Assembly (NCBI GenBank): GCA_964019695.1
Contig: OZ026521.1
Location: forward strand, 37,942,939-38,006,938
Direction: 5' to 3'
Length of the DNA stretch: 64,000 bases
From: Loripinus fragilis
Lineage: Eukaryota; Mollusca; Bivalvia; Lucinida; Lucinidae
In this document: positions 1-8,607 of the stretch, in pieces
Layout of the letters: the number at the start of each line of letters is the position of its first letter
Position numbering within the stretch: position 1 is the stretch's first letter
Notes under the pieces: model-generated
The model's input: only the letters and a program-made list of their open reading frames with translations
Database searches by the model: none
Told to the model about the DNA's origin: nothing
Program-made: the position numbers and the translations under genes

Positions 1-372
1 TATATCAAACGATATACGTGGGTCATCCAATAAGTTCTGACAATGGCCTCATATCTCAGAAACTGTTATTGAAATCAGAATTATATTACCGCTTGTATGT
101 GGCCATGGGTTTTGCCTACTCATGTTTGAAATATGGAGTTTTTATCATAACCTGATCCGATGCTATACACATTTGTAAACAACACTGTGAGAGCCCATGG
201 CCACGAATATTCAAGTTTTTAACTATTTTTTGCTGGGGATAGAGTTAATTAAAGATGCATTATGCATCTTTGGAAAGTTATATTAGTGGTTGGTGATGTT
301 GTAGCAATACACAATTGACCCATAAAAGCAAATACCACAATGTCATTAACGTAGTTGCTATGAACGTTCTTG

Positions 373-385
373 GTTGCTAGGCAAC
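373..385. promoter_or_regulatory. RFX X-box-like palindrome (copy 1)
   Basis: GTTGCTAGGCAAC fits the RFX-family X-box pattern of two GTTGCC/GGCAAC half sites with a short spacer. It lies inside the MITE at 17-978. The second copy at 821-833 is its exact reverse complement. Function is unproven. Confidence 0.3.
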
Positions 386-820
386 TACAGAAAATTAGAT
401 TTTTGCCTCACTTTAAGCGCTAATTATAAAATAGTACATTTTGAACACTTATATAAGCAAAAACGACATATTTGCATATTAATAGACACATGTTTCGATA
501 ATTATGTTCTATAGTCTTCTTAAACACATAGAAAATAATAACTTTCAATAAATGTTTTTTACCAAATATAATACAATATTAGTTCAACCCATATTCAAGG
601 AAAATATTTCGTGCAAAATTGTTGATATATAATAATCAAAACCCTGCTGACACCATAGTTGTAACCTAAATCATTATCTATGACGTTCAAAATCAACACA
701 CATAATGTCTTTATTTATCTATATAAAAAGTTTTAAAAAGGAGTCTGTAATTTCTTAGAAATTTCGGCATGTGTACCGCATATAGTGTCCCGTCCATGAC
801 CCTTTACCTTGTGTTCTTTA

Positions 821-833
821 GTTGCCTAGCAAC
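821..833. promoter_or_regulatory. RFX X-box-like palindrome (copy 2)
   Basis: GTTGCCTAGCAAC is a close match to an X-box and the reverse complement of the motif at 373-385 in the same MITE. It may be chance or part of the element's internal symmetry. Confidence 0.3.
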
Positions 834-1026
834 CGTTGCGATTGTAGCATGGAAAATATTTGAACTTGTGATTCAATTCCTTATATTCTAAATAATATAT
901 GAAGATTAATGAAACACATCCTAAAGAAAACGGTTTTGTTTTATGGGGTCATTGTCACAACATTTTGGATGACCCTCGTAGTCACAGTTTTGAAAGTAAA
1001 ACGCGCACTAGCTGACTAAATGCAAA

Positions 1027-1365
1027 ATGACGTCAATCATGGTGTTAGATGGTGTAACGTCGTCTTTACGCTTGAAAAAGTTACATATTCATGTAAACGT
1101 ATGCCACACAGTCCAACTATTGGATGATTTCTTCAGTGCAACGGCGGAAAGTTGGAAGAAGCTGAGGACTTCAAATGTGTTTTTGTCGTTTATTGTGTGT
1201 AAGAATCGAAATAGATCAGCTGTAGTGCGTGAATTGTTGAATAATAATTCACTGTTTGTCGGTCAGTTGTACGAAGATAAATCACTCGTGCTGTGCGCTC
1301 ATGATTTGATCTTCTTTACAACTGACCTCCAAACAGTGAATAATTATACAACAATTCACTGCTAG
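1027..1365 (+). other. 112-codon open frame, unrecognised, half inside a hairpin MITE
   Basis: The frame opens right after a perfect CRE-like TGACGTCA (1028-1035, overlapping the ATG). Codons 1-60 come from unique sequence. Codons from about 61 onward are the left and right arms of the foldback element at 1208-1379, so the C-terminal half cannot be a conserved domain. The first half contains SATAESWKKLRTSN. That loosely recalls a Trp-Lys-rich segment of some invertebrate transposon or BTB-like proteins, but I cannot assign it. It could be a first exon disrupted by the MITE or a chance frame. I lean towards chance. Confidence 0.15.
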
Positions 1366-1379
1366 AGCTGATCTATTTC
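1208..1379. mobile_element. Foldback (hairpin) MITE, about 170 bp
   Basis: The sequence is almost entirely two inverted arms of about 75 bp around a short loop. The left arm starts GAAATAGATCAGCT (1208-1221) and the right arm ends AGCTGATCTATTTC (1366-1379). Matching inner blocks include GAATTGTTG / CAACAATTC and GGTCAGTTGTA / ACAACTGACC. This is the structure of a foldback MITE. Transcribed, it would form a long imperfect hairpin. Confidence 0.75.
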
Positions 1380-1469
1380 TTAAATATTGAATTGACTATG
1401 AGTGAGGTGGATTCATGGAATTCACAGTGCAAAGACAAAAAAGTTACACAGTGAAAATATAAAATGTAC

Positions 1470-2650
1470 CAGGGCTTATTTTTGGCCGATTTTATAGCCG
1501 TTATTCGGTTATATTCCCAACGCCAAAAAGTATCTTTTTTTCCCAATTTTCGGAGGAAAATTCCCAATTTCAAGTTGGAAAAAAGATCAAAGAATAATTG
1601 TTGTTTTGTCGAGTAAAAGTCGGCTTAAAATTGTTTGTACAGCAGGTGTAATCAGGGTTCTCATTTGCGAAAATTAGCGTGGTCTGAAAGGGATGTTTAT
1701 ATTTTTCCTCTGACTATTGGCATGTCGTTCATGTATTAAACTACGTTGTAAATCCTGCCGTTGCATTCTCAGGACCCAGGGGTGTTGTGTCCTCTAACGA
1801 TCGGCATACCAGCCATCGTTTACTTCTTTGTTTCAACAGATAATTTCCCCTGTATGTGCAATATTGAAAACTTTTCTCAAGATGCATAAAAAGATAAATA
1901 CCAAAACTGCTGATAAAAATAAATAGCTAGTTTAATTTGGTTCATCAGTGTGTAAGAATAGGACTGATTAAAGAGGTAAGAGGTTATTGTGACTATCTTT
2001 ACTGTCTCTTATCTATCAAACCTGAAGGAGCTGGTACTTTGGTGTAAGTTTCTGTAGTTCCAAGTACCCCACCCAACTTCTTCAGTTTTTCTGTCTTATC
2101 CCCCACTTTATGTTGGCTTGGGAAAAGGGCTGGGGGTGAACGAAAAATCATTATGTATAGGGGAACCCCTGCCCAATTTTTTTTCAGTGTGTTAACTTAG
2201 TCATTTTCAAGCAAATTCTGTAGTCATTTTCAAGCAAGTTCTGTTGAGGGGAGCCTTGCTAAAATTTGTTATGTAAGGGTTTTTGCATAGTGGTATTAGT
2301 CATTTTTTAAGCAGTTAATGGGAAATCTAGGCCTACTCTGCGCTTTCTAAATGTGTGGCTGCCGGAATTCTCATGGTTCCATGTAACTTCCAAAATATTT
2401 GTACCCCCAAAATTTTACCCTAGAGGGTACCTGTACCCTCCAAAAAATGAGTAGATTCAACATTTCACAGTCTTCGTATAATATTTTAGAAGTTAACAGT
2501 ACAGATTAATTCATATAAATATGATGTATTGAATGATTTGACAATATTGCTAAAAGCACTTAAAAATTCCCAATTTTGGGCGTTTACGCGCTAAAATTCC
2601 CAATTCCAGGGGTATGGGTCATTGTCCCAAAATGGTGAAAATAAGCCCTG
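1470..2650. mobile_element. Nonautonomous TIR DNA transposon with CAGGGCTTATTTT ends
   Basis: Perfect 13-bp terminal inverted repeats: CAGGGCTTATTTT at 1470 and AAAATAAGCCCTG ending at 2650. The flanking bases TGTAC (1465-1469 and 2651-2655) form a 5-bp direct repeat consistent with a target-site duplication. The interior repeats the phrase ATTCCCAATTT near both ends. It also holds a short internal duplication of TAGTCATTTTCAAGCAA (about 2198-2238). No transposase frame is visible. The CAGGG end is hAT-like, but hAT elements usually duplicate 8 bp, so I leave the superfamily open. Confidence 0.7.
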
Positions 2651-2698
2651 TGTACTACAGTAACTATTGAAATGATTATTCTTGCTTTGTGTAGTGTA

Positions 2699-2944
2699 TT
2701 TAGCCCTTAAAGCACCAATCACAACTGCAGTAGATGACAAATTTGGTGACATTTTCCTAATTTGAAAGAAATAAGGAATGATATTTCATGAGAATCGTCT
2801 GCCAGCAGAAATGATATTTCATGAGAATCGTCTGCCAGCAGACGATTCTCATGGAATATCATGCCTTATTTGTTATTTTTGAAAAAGCAGCAAAATTTGA
2901 AATTGTCGTCTGCTGCAAATTATAGGTGGCGCTTTATGGGTTAA
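2699..2944. mobile_element. MITE with diverged TIRs and a strong internal hairpin
   Basis: The outer ends pair: TAGCCCTTAAAGCACC on the left and GGTGGCGCTTTATGGGTTA on the right, followed inward by GATGACAAATTT / AAATTTGAAATTGTCGTC. The core (2769-2871) is a second, nearly perfect inverted repeat whose arms read AATGATATTTCATGAGAATC and its complement. The left inner arm has been directly duplicated: the ~33-bp block from 2778 recurs at about 2810. The element lies 48 bp right of the 1470-2650 transposon. Confidence 0.6.
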
Positions 2945-2989
2945 AACAAAGTTGAGCTGGGAAAAGATGATAACTTGCACGTTAAATGT

Positions 2990-3275
2990 TCTAGATTTTG
3001 GAACACTTTTCTCTTTCTGTTCTCAAATAAAATGTTGATTTTCCAAAGCGGTACTTCTTTTGTGGATCATTTGTGTTATTTATGTCTTATGTTTGTCATG
3101 CTTTCGCATCTGTTCATTACTGCCTTGTGGTCACCTGAAGGGAAAAGGCTGACCTCTTGGATCTTGTTTGTGATGTTTATTGTGATTTTGTTACTTTCCC
3201 ATGTTGGTATCCTGGGACAGGTGTGGTACTTGATTGTATCAATTCCTGATCTTTGCCCTCTTTCTTACTTTCAGG
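2990..3275 (+). repeat. Unclassified dispersed repeat, copy 1 (left-truncated)
   Basis: It shares a long block with 12,152-12,490 and 14,307-14,645. All three contain GTGGTACTTGATTGTATC, ATTCCTGATCTTTGC and CCTTGTGGTCACCTG-like phrases in the same order and spacing. This copy is the most diverged and lacks the left third (the CTTTCATTCAAACCAAATAT part). I see no tRNA-like promoter boxes and no conserved open frame. It may be a SINE body, a LINE 3' end or a MITE. Confidence 0.6.
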
Positions 3276-3306
3276 GCTGGAATTTACAAAATGCTTGTCA
3301 GAATAG

Positions 3307-3372
3307 CAAACAGGAAAGACCCTGATCAGACTGCTTCTTCAGAAGCAGTCGGATCTGGGTCTGTCCTGTTTG
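3307..3372. repeat. Short perfect-type palindrome (foldback remnant)
   Basis: Outer CAAACAGG pairs with CCTGTTTG, and the inner GATCAGACTGCTTC / GAAGCAGTCGGATC arms meet at a 2-base centre. The GATCAGACTGC core resembles the middle of the palindromic MITE at 12,684-12,922, so this is probably a reduced relative. Confidence 0.55.
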
Positions 3373-4278
3373 ACTAGGCCTTTTTGGCAGGCAACTAGTG
3401 TTCAAAATTTTAGAATAGTTACCGTACTTTATGCTGGATCCTGGCTCAAACAGCTGTTTGTATTCAACTAACCTTCGTTATCAGTTTCGAAATGCTTGTC
3501 CATAAATTCTGTGATCCACAGCGTCCTTGGAGGAGGATACTTCTCACACTGTGAATTTATAAAAAAGATATTAGATCAGCCAGGCCCACTAGGCCACTAC
3601 CTGAGACGGTCACATATTTATAAGGGCTCAGGCTGGGCCCTGACAGTAGGGAGAAGTGACTTCTCCCTCCAGGAAAATTAGGGAGAAGTGACAGTCAGAT
3701 AGGGTAAAGTTATAGCGAAAATTACCACAATTTATGTCAGTTTAGAAGCAAATTAGCCACTAAAATATACTACTGCCATTAAATGGAAGGAGAAATATGA
3801 TGCAGTGGTAGTAGATTGCCACCACAGCTTGTGTTTGTGTGGTGATAGAATGAAAATGAGTCGCGCTAAAAATTTTCTTTTTTGAGGGGAAACTCACACT
3901 TTTCCATAGGTCCAATTTAGGTCAAAATTTTGGCCCCTAGGTTGACTATTTTGCCCTAGTCACCCCCTAGCTTATTCCCTGATTTATTCCCTCATAGGTA
4001 CAGATAAACAAAACTTTTGAACATATAATTGCAAAGTTATTTTATCCATCAGTTTTAACATTTGTTTTGTTGCCCACATGAAGGGAAGTCTCGTCTGGGT
4101 CCATATTGCTTGCAATATAGGCTATGAACGTACAAAAGCAGATAAGCGAGCAGATGACAATTGTCGTAAAAGGGTTAAATGTAAATTTGTGTGTAAATTG
4201 CGTATTAAAATCTTTCTTTGCTAGCAGCGACTTGTCATTTGCTGATAAAAATTGTATAGAAAAATAAATAACCTTTGC
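3373..4278. other. Region without recognisable gene
   Basis: AT-rich sequence with small palindromes, for example GGGAGAAGTGACTTCTCCC near 3650-3668. No open frame here resembles a protein I know. It lies 3' of the anoctamin-like exon on the minus strand, so it would be intron if that gene is intact. I could not identify a following exon here. Confidence 0.4.
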
Positions 4279-4322
4279 AAACAGTTTGGACCCAGATCAG
4301 TCTTGAGCTGTGTCCAAACTGT
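4279..4322. repeat. Short palindrome
   Basis: AACAGTTTGGAC (4279-4290) is the exact reverse complement of GTCCAAACTGTT (4311-4322), around a CCAGATCAG-containing centre. It shares the GATCAG motif with the hairpins at 3307 and 12,684. Confidence 0.55.
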
Positions 4323-4335
4323 TCCTAAAATAATG

Positions 4336-4370
4336 TTTTGAAAAAGTTAATTTTGAAAAAAGTCAGCAGA
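4336..4370. repeat. 35-bp direct repeat, copy A
   Basis: Identical over about 35 bp to 5528-5562 (starts TTTTGAAAAAGTTAATTTTG, ends AAGTCAGCAGA). The two copies bracket the anoctamin-like exon. Confidence 0.8.
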
Positions 4371-4445
4371 TGACATCAAAAGCATTTATAAATACCAAGC
4401 ATTCAGAGTTAAAAAACCTTTTGTTTACATTAAATAAAAACTCAC

Positions 4446-4865
4446 CCCTTCCAAAGGCATCTCCAGCTTTACCCTCTCGGCTTCTTGGCAGAGTCTTTTA
4501 AATGGACAATGTAGCTTGGTAAACACCTTATCTTTGACCATAACAGACCTGATAGAGAAACCTGACCGAATCAACGCATTCTCAAACCTCTTCCGTAACC
4601 TTTCTTTTCTCTCTATTGTTTCTTTCTTACTTTGGCTCGTTGTCTCATCAGAATGGTCTCTTTTGTGAACCAATACATAGTCTATTCTCTTGTAATCTGG
4701 TTTAAAAAGGGGACCAAGCTCGGTGTAACGTCTTTCAAATTTTGAGAGCTTCTTTTTGTCCCGCTTCTTGTGTTTTCTTCTGTGTTTGAGATTCCCTGCA
4801 GCTTGAATAACTCGTGTGCTAGTATGAGAGCTAAGGTTTGGTGATTTGTGACTATCATCTTCCAT
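4446..4865 (-). CDS. Anoctamin (TMEM16)-like protein, first coding exon
   Basis: Anoctamins are membrane Ca2+-activated chloride channels or lipid scramblases. Their cytosolic N-terminus carries a dimerisation domain. This exon encodes 140 residues. A Lys/Arg-rich stretch (about 25-45) is followed by the family hallmark block KRIDYVLVHKRD (about 59-70), then a charged segment, RKRFENALIRSGFSI (about 91-105) and FTKLHCPFKRLCQEAERVKL (about 115-134), ending in EMPLEG. The order and spacing match the anoctamin pattern RRIDYVLVY - RxxFExxLxxxGL - FxKxHxPWxxLxxxAExxKxxMP. The start is placed at the ATG at 4865 because a TAG in the same frame lies 15 bases upstream with no other ATG between. The frame reaches a good splice donor, GGG|GTGAGT, with the exon ending at 4446 in phase 0. 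Later exons with the transmembrane segments are not visible leftwards. The subtype cannot be decided from this part. Confidence 0.75.
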
Positions 4866-4902
4866 CGTTTCCTTGAATTCCTATTTGGACATTATGTAAC
4901 CT
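4866..4902 (-). other. Probable 5' UTR with splice acceptor of the anoctamin-like exon
   Basis: Reading the minus strand, TTTAACAG lies just before GTTACATAATG at about 4900. This is a plausible acceptor that would make the exon 4446-4900, with a very short upstream frame (ATG-TCC-AAA-TAG) before the main ATG. Alternatively transcription starts nearby and there is no intron here. Confidence 0.4.
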
Positions 4903-5034
4903 GTTAAATATAATCATAACAATGAAAATAAAATAACAAAGTATTTATTCTTATCAGTTACCTCACATTTTAACTGCATTTTTACAAGTTGCCTGATAAG
5001 CTTTGTCTATCTCACGGCATGTGCCTTTACCAGG

Positions 5035-5115
5035 TCATGATGACGTTGCACTTTTTGAATGACGTCGCTAATGAAGCTGAATCAACACAAAAACTGAAAA
5101 TAACGTCATAATTGC
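5035..5115. promoter_or_regulatory. Cluster of CRE/ATF-like TGACGT motifs upstream of the anoctamin-like exon
   Basis: Three TGACGT or ACGTCA half sites occur within 80 bp: ATGACGTTGC, ATGACGTCGC and AACGTCATAA. They lie 140-250 bp upstream of the presumed exon start on the minus strand. Position and clustering suggest, but do not prove, a promoter. Confidence 0.25.
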
Positions 5116-5146
5116 TAGTTTGACGAGTGAAACAATGGGTAAAGTG

Positions 5147-5279
5147 ATAAATAGAATACTAGGTAAGTGTCTTTTGATATCAAATTTACCAGGCAAGCCT
5201 CGCGGTGTCAACAAGGGTTCTCAAAGTCTTGCCTGTTAAACTTGATATCAAAAGACACTCACCTAGTATTCTCTATTTA
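5147..5279. mobile_element. Foldback MITE, about 130 bp
   Basis: Two nearly perfect inverted arms of about 50 bp run inward from TAAATAGAATACTAGGTAAG on the left and its complement on the right. They continue through GTGTCTTTTGATATCAA and CAGGCAAG. The central loop of about 30 bp contains CCTCGCGGTGTC. The whole unit would form a single long hairpin. Confidence 0.75.
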
Positions 5280-5329
5280 TATGGACTTCAACAACCTGTC
5301 TTCGAGAACAACAAAGGTGCAGAAGCTGT

Positions 5330-5429
5330 ATTTATCATGCTTGTAAATGTTAAGATGCCAACAATTGTTTTATTGGCATTTTAACATTTATGAACACGAT
5401 AAATTCCATGCTCAGTTAAGTTGAGCATG
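5330..5429. repeat. Two adjacent hairpins
   Basis: 5330-5404 is an inverted repeat (TTTATCATGCTTGTAAATGTT with a matching right arm; the inner ATGCCAA / TTGGCAT pair is exact). Directly after it, 5407-5429 is a small perfect hairpin, CATGCTCA-N7-TGAGCATG. They start about 50 bp right of the 5147-5279 foldback element. Confidence 0.55.
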
Positions 5430-5527
5430 AAAAAAGTATTATTACCTCGGGACCAGGACCAACAGGACTTTGGTCATGATCTGGTCCGAAACCCTTTGAC
5501 ACTCTTAAAATGTTCATGGGAGTTTTT

Positions 5528-5562
5528 TTTTGAAAAAGTTAATTTTGAAAAAAGTCAGCAGA
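5528..5562. repeat. 35-bp direct repeat, copy B
   Basis: Partner of 4336-4370, same orientation. Sequence outside the 35 bp does not match between the two copies. Confidence 0.8.
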
Positions 5563-5807
5563 CAAAAACAAAAGGATGAAAAACAAGACACAGTCTCCGA
5601 ATTTATATCCCCCGAAGAAGGGTCATTTTAGAAAAACATATGAATCACAAAACATAAATCCCATTTATCTAAACCCTAAGTTGACCTTCCGTATCATTCA
5701 GATCATAACAAACCACTGTCAAGTATGATTTAGGACTAAGTTTAACAAAAAAATATACTTACATCTGCACAACTTCAATATCTGACCTTTTAACCCAACC
5801 CAGAGGT

Positions 5808-6510
5808 GGGAGCGCAGTCCCGGAGCACAGTGGCTCAGTGGTAGAGTGCTTGACTTGAGACCGAAAGGCCGGGAGTTTGAGTCACTGGCGTCACTATGTT
5901 GTGTCCTTGAGCAAGAACATTAATCAGGGTGCCCACTCTTAGTCAGAAATAAAATTCCCTGACTTTTCACTGACTTTTCCCTGACCAAAATTTGTTTTTC
6001 CCTGACATTTTACCAAGCTTTACTGCCTCCGTCCGTCTATTCGGCCCGTGTCTTCAGCCTTCATGAAACAACTTAAATCGCAATGAAAGTTGGAAATAAA
6101 AAAAGACAAACACAAAATAAGGTCTTAGGTCAATTTTGAACATAAAAAAATAGCAAAGAGACAAATATATTATAATGACTGCATCGCATAATTATAGCCA
6201 TCCAAAAACTGGCACTCAGTCATCATCTCATATCTGTTTGTTCAATTTTTGAGGGTTTGAACAAGTACTATTTTAAAATTCCCTGACTTTTCCCTGACTT
6301 TTAAGAATTTTTTAATTTCCCTGACCATTTTACAGAATTCCCTGACTTTTCCCTGACCTTGAAGAAAAATTAAATTTCCCTGACTTTTCCCTGACGGCTG
6401 GGCACCCTGTTAATCCTAGCTTAGTACTGGTTCAACCCAGTACGACCCGTCCCTTTATAAGTGAAAGATTGTTGATGGGACGTAAAGAATCAAATAAAAA
6501 AAACAGCAAC
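5808..6510 (+). mobile_element. tRNA-derived SINE, flanked by a target-site duplication and split by a MITE
   Basis: The head is tRNA-like: TGGCTCAGTGGTAGAGTGCT matches an RNA polymerase III A box and D-arm, and GGGAGTTTGAGTC is a B-box-like T-arm. The tRNA-unrelated body holds GTGTCCTTGAGCAAG and TTAGTACTGGTTCAACCC. The tail is A-rich (CAAATAAAAAAAA). CCCAGAGGT occurs directly on both sides (5799-5807 and 6511-6519), extending to CAACC(C)CAGAGGT, as a retroposition target duplication. The 5924-6409 MITE inserted later. A relative lies antisense at about 8455-8590. Confidence 0.75.
5924..6409. mobile_element. MITE with CAGGGTGCCCA ends and TTAA duplications
   Basis: The left end CAGGGTGCCCA and right end TGGGCACCCTG are perfect inverted repeats. 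TTAA flanks both sides (5920-5923 and 6410-6413), the target type used by piggyBac and Kolobok elements. The interior is a degenerate run of TTCCCTGACTTTTCCCTGAC phrases near both ends, so the subterminal regions are internally repetitive. It has no coding capacity and lies wholly inside the SINE body. Confidence 0.7.
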
Positions 6511-6880
6511 CCCAGAGGTCAAGGGTGTATGTAAACTCAAAGTGTTACCTTGCATGCTGGTCTACACTTCTATTATTTTAATTTAAAATGCAACATGACT
6601 ACTTTCAAAAAATTTTATTTTACATTTTGACCCAACCCAGGGGTCGAGGGTGTGTGTAAGGACAGAATATTTGCTTTCATGGTGCTCTATGCTTATTATA
6701 GACAGTTCCCTTTAATTTAATATGCAACATGACTGCTTTCAGAAAAGGATATGGTTTGACCTTTTGACCCCACCCCCCGCAGTCGAGGGTGTGTCTGTGG
6801 GCAAAATATTTGCTACTATGTTGATGCATGCGTTGCCAGCTTTAATTTGATATGGAACATGACCTTATTCCAAAAAAATT

Positions 6881-7675
6881 GCAGAATTCTACCCCTGCTC
6901 AACAAAGCAAAATCAAAATGTGAAAACCTTTTGCTTTTCATCTCTTTCCAAAAGCAACCTGATTTTAAATATCAAATATGATTTTATCTGATTAAATGTG
7001 TGGCATAGTCATTTGGGTATGTGTGCAATGTTAGGAGACATTATTGTACCAACCAGGGCTAGAGAAATCTTCAAATCCCATTTGGTCTGATTGTCGGCCG
7101 AAAAAATGACCCTGTCCCCCATCTCCGCCCCCTCCCCCCAAATAAATATATATATCCCCACCCCCTCCTGGCTGTACTAAGTCACTACTCACGATACATT
7201 TCGAAAATAGTATTGCCATTTAGTTTTGAATAGGGCAATGATGAGATCCAACTTGATGCAATCGCTCATCAGTAAAATGGAAAAATGGTCATCTTTGCGC
7301 ACATTTATCATTTGCATTTGAAACTGAAACCTACATGTGTTTACATCGGCGACAATTCAATGCGGTGTCCCAGTATTTTTGACCCCATGAAATATATCCA
7401 CTAAAAATATTGATCAAAAACGATTGTAAAAATAATTTTTGAGTAAATGCAACTTGAATTCGGTCTCAGTTAGTCTTAAAATGCAACAATACCCTTATTT
7501 AATCATCTTGTTCGCAATGAACCTAGCAAAAAAAAAAAAATCAGCGGACTCTTTCACATCCATTATTTGAAATAGACTATATAATTCAAGGGACGTTACA
7601 CAGTTAATTACAATTTGAATTGGGTAAGTCCATATGCAACACAGACAGACAGTGATAGGGGGTGTTTGAAGCTTT
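6881..7675. other. Region without recognisable gene
   Basis: AT-rich. It contains a C-rich patch with (TA)n at about 7105-7170 and an A13 run near 7530-7542. I see nothing that supports a gene or a complete mobile element. Confidence 0.4.
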
Positions 7676-8274
7676 GTATGCTTCCCAACCCAGTTACCTG
7701 TGCACTTAAGGTTTTCACTGTTTTACAAAGGAATGCCAGTGTGATTTAATAAATTGATAACACAAGTGAAAAAAACATTCCTTCGTCTATATTCAGTTAG
7801 AAAATTGTGCATTTTTGATGTGGATTTCATCTCGAATTAAGCTTTATAAATGAAGCACCCCAAAAAGTGACAATTAAAATTTGGTACCAGTAACCAAGGC
7901 ATCACTTACAAATTGATGTATGTTTTTGAAGAATTAAAATATCTTAACCGCTTTATGCTTATAGAAGACTTCAACGTTTGTCTCATACTAATATACATCA
8001 GTTTTTGTTTGCTTTTGTTTCCATTTCTTTAAAAGCTGCATTTAAATATACCTCTATCAAAAAAGTTCATTTTGGTGAAAATTTTACATTAAAATGCAAA
8101 ATGTGGGATAAAAGACAAAATTTTTAATCAACAAAGCTAATTTTTGTGTTGTGTTATTTTTTTGAAGCAAACTTTCTAGTTCTGCAAGAAAAATTGATGA
8201 AGAATGTTCTGATTGATTGTTTGCTGACTACCCCGATAATTGGTATACACCGGTAACTGGGTTATTGAGCATAC
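7676..8274. mobile_element. Candidate TIR element with AACCCAGTTACC ends
   Basis: AACCCAGTTACC (7687-7698) and GGTAACTGGGTT (8252-8263) are exact inverted repeats. Weaker pairing continues outward (GTATGC / GCATAC) and inward (GTGCA / TACAC). The 600-bp interior is AT-rich with no conserved frame. No convincing target duplication was found, so the limits are approximate. Confidence 0.4.
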
Positions 8275-8454
8275 CACAGTCTTAGAAATAAGCCAGAGAA
8301 TTCAACTTGTCCGACGGGCAACCTGAGGACAAATGCATCTTGCCCCCTACAATTTTAACTTGCCATGCACGATTCATTCATATAAATGATGATACATGAA
8401 AAAGTGTTTGTTTGAGGCTTTACACAGTCAACATGTGCAATTTTATTAGTAATT

Positions 8455-8592
8455 TCAGGACAGTTTCCTGGGTTTAGCCAGTACTAAGCAACTGAGATAT
8501 ATGTGCCTTGCTCAAGGACACAACACCAGGGCCCAGGTGAGAATTCAACCCACGATCAATGTTCCGACGTTGTTATCAAACAGTGTAGTTTT
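8455..8592 (-). mobile_element. SINE fragment, antisense, same family as 5808-6510
   Basis: On the minus strand the phrases GTGTTGTGTCCTTGAGCAAG, GCTTAGTACTGGCTAAACCC and a GGGTTGAATTC box appear in the same order as in the SINE at 5808-6510. The tRNA-like 5' head is not clearly retained, so the copy is truncated or decayed. Confidence 0.5.
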
Positions 8593-8607
8593 AACATGTA
8601 CAGATAT

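Larger units (their letters stand above)
17..978. mobile_element. Nonautonomous mariner-like DNA transposon (MITE)
   Basis: The two ends are inverted copies of each other. The left begins CGTGGGTCATCCAA and goes on to a GTTCTGACAATGRCC-like stretch. The right, reverse complemented, begins CGAGGGTCATCCAAAATG and then GTTGTGACAATG. A TA dinucleotide lies directly outside each end (15-16 and 979-980), as expected for Tc1/mariner target duplication. The 960-bp interior has no long open frame, so this copy cannot make a transposase. The family assignment rests on TIR style and the TA duplication only. Confidence 0.7.
5785..6880 (+). repeat. Three tandem copies of a ~130-bp unit, the first split by a SINE
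   Basis: The unit starts TTTTGACCCAACCCAG, continues GGTCGAGGGTGTGTGTA and AGAATATTTGCT, and ends TTTAATATGCAACATGAC. The unit starts are near 5785 (resuming at 6511), 6625 and 6755. Unit 1 is interrupted at its CCCAGAGGT by the SINE at 5808-6510. The three units differ at many positions, so the tandem array is older than the SINE insertion. Confidence 0.7.

Noticed and set aside
1373..1573. 66-codon minus-strand frame
   Set aside because: It lies across the left end of the TIR transposon at 1470-2650; no conserved domain.
2975..3325. 116-codon frame rich in hydrophobic residues, suggesting a membrane protein
   Set aside because: It falls on dispersed-repeat copy 1; copies 2 and 3 have different frames there, so no coding constraint.
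5821..5890. Functional tRNA gene
   Set aside because: A- and B-box-like parts are present but the acceptor and anticodon stems do not pair properly, and it continues into a SINE body with target duplications.
7031..7219. 62-codon Gly-rich minus-strand frame
   Set aside because: The glycines come from a C-rich, (TA)n simple-sequence patch.
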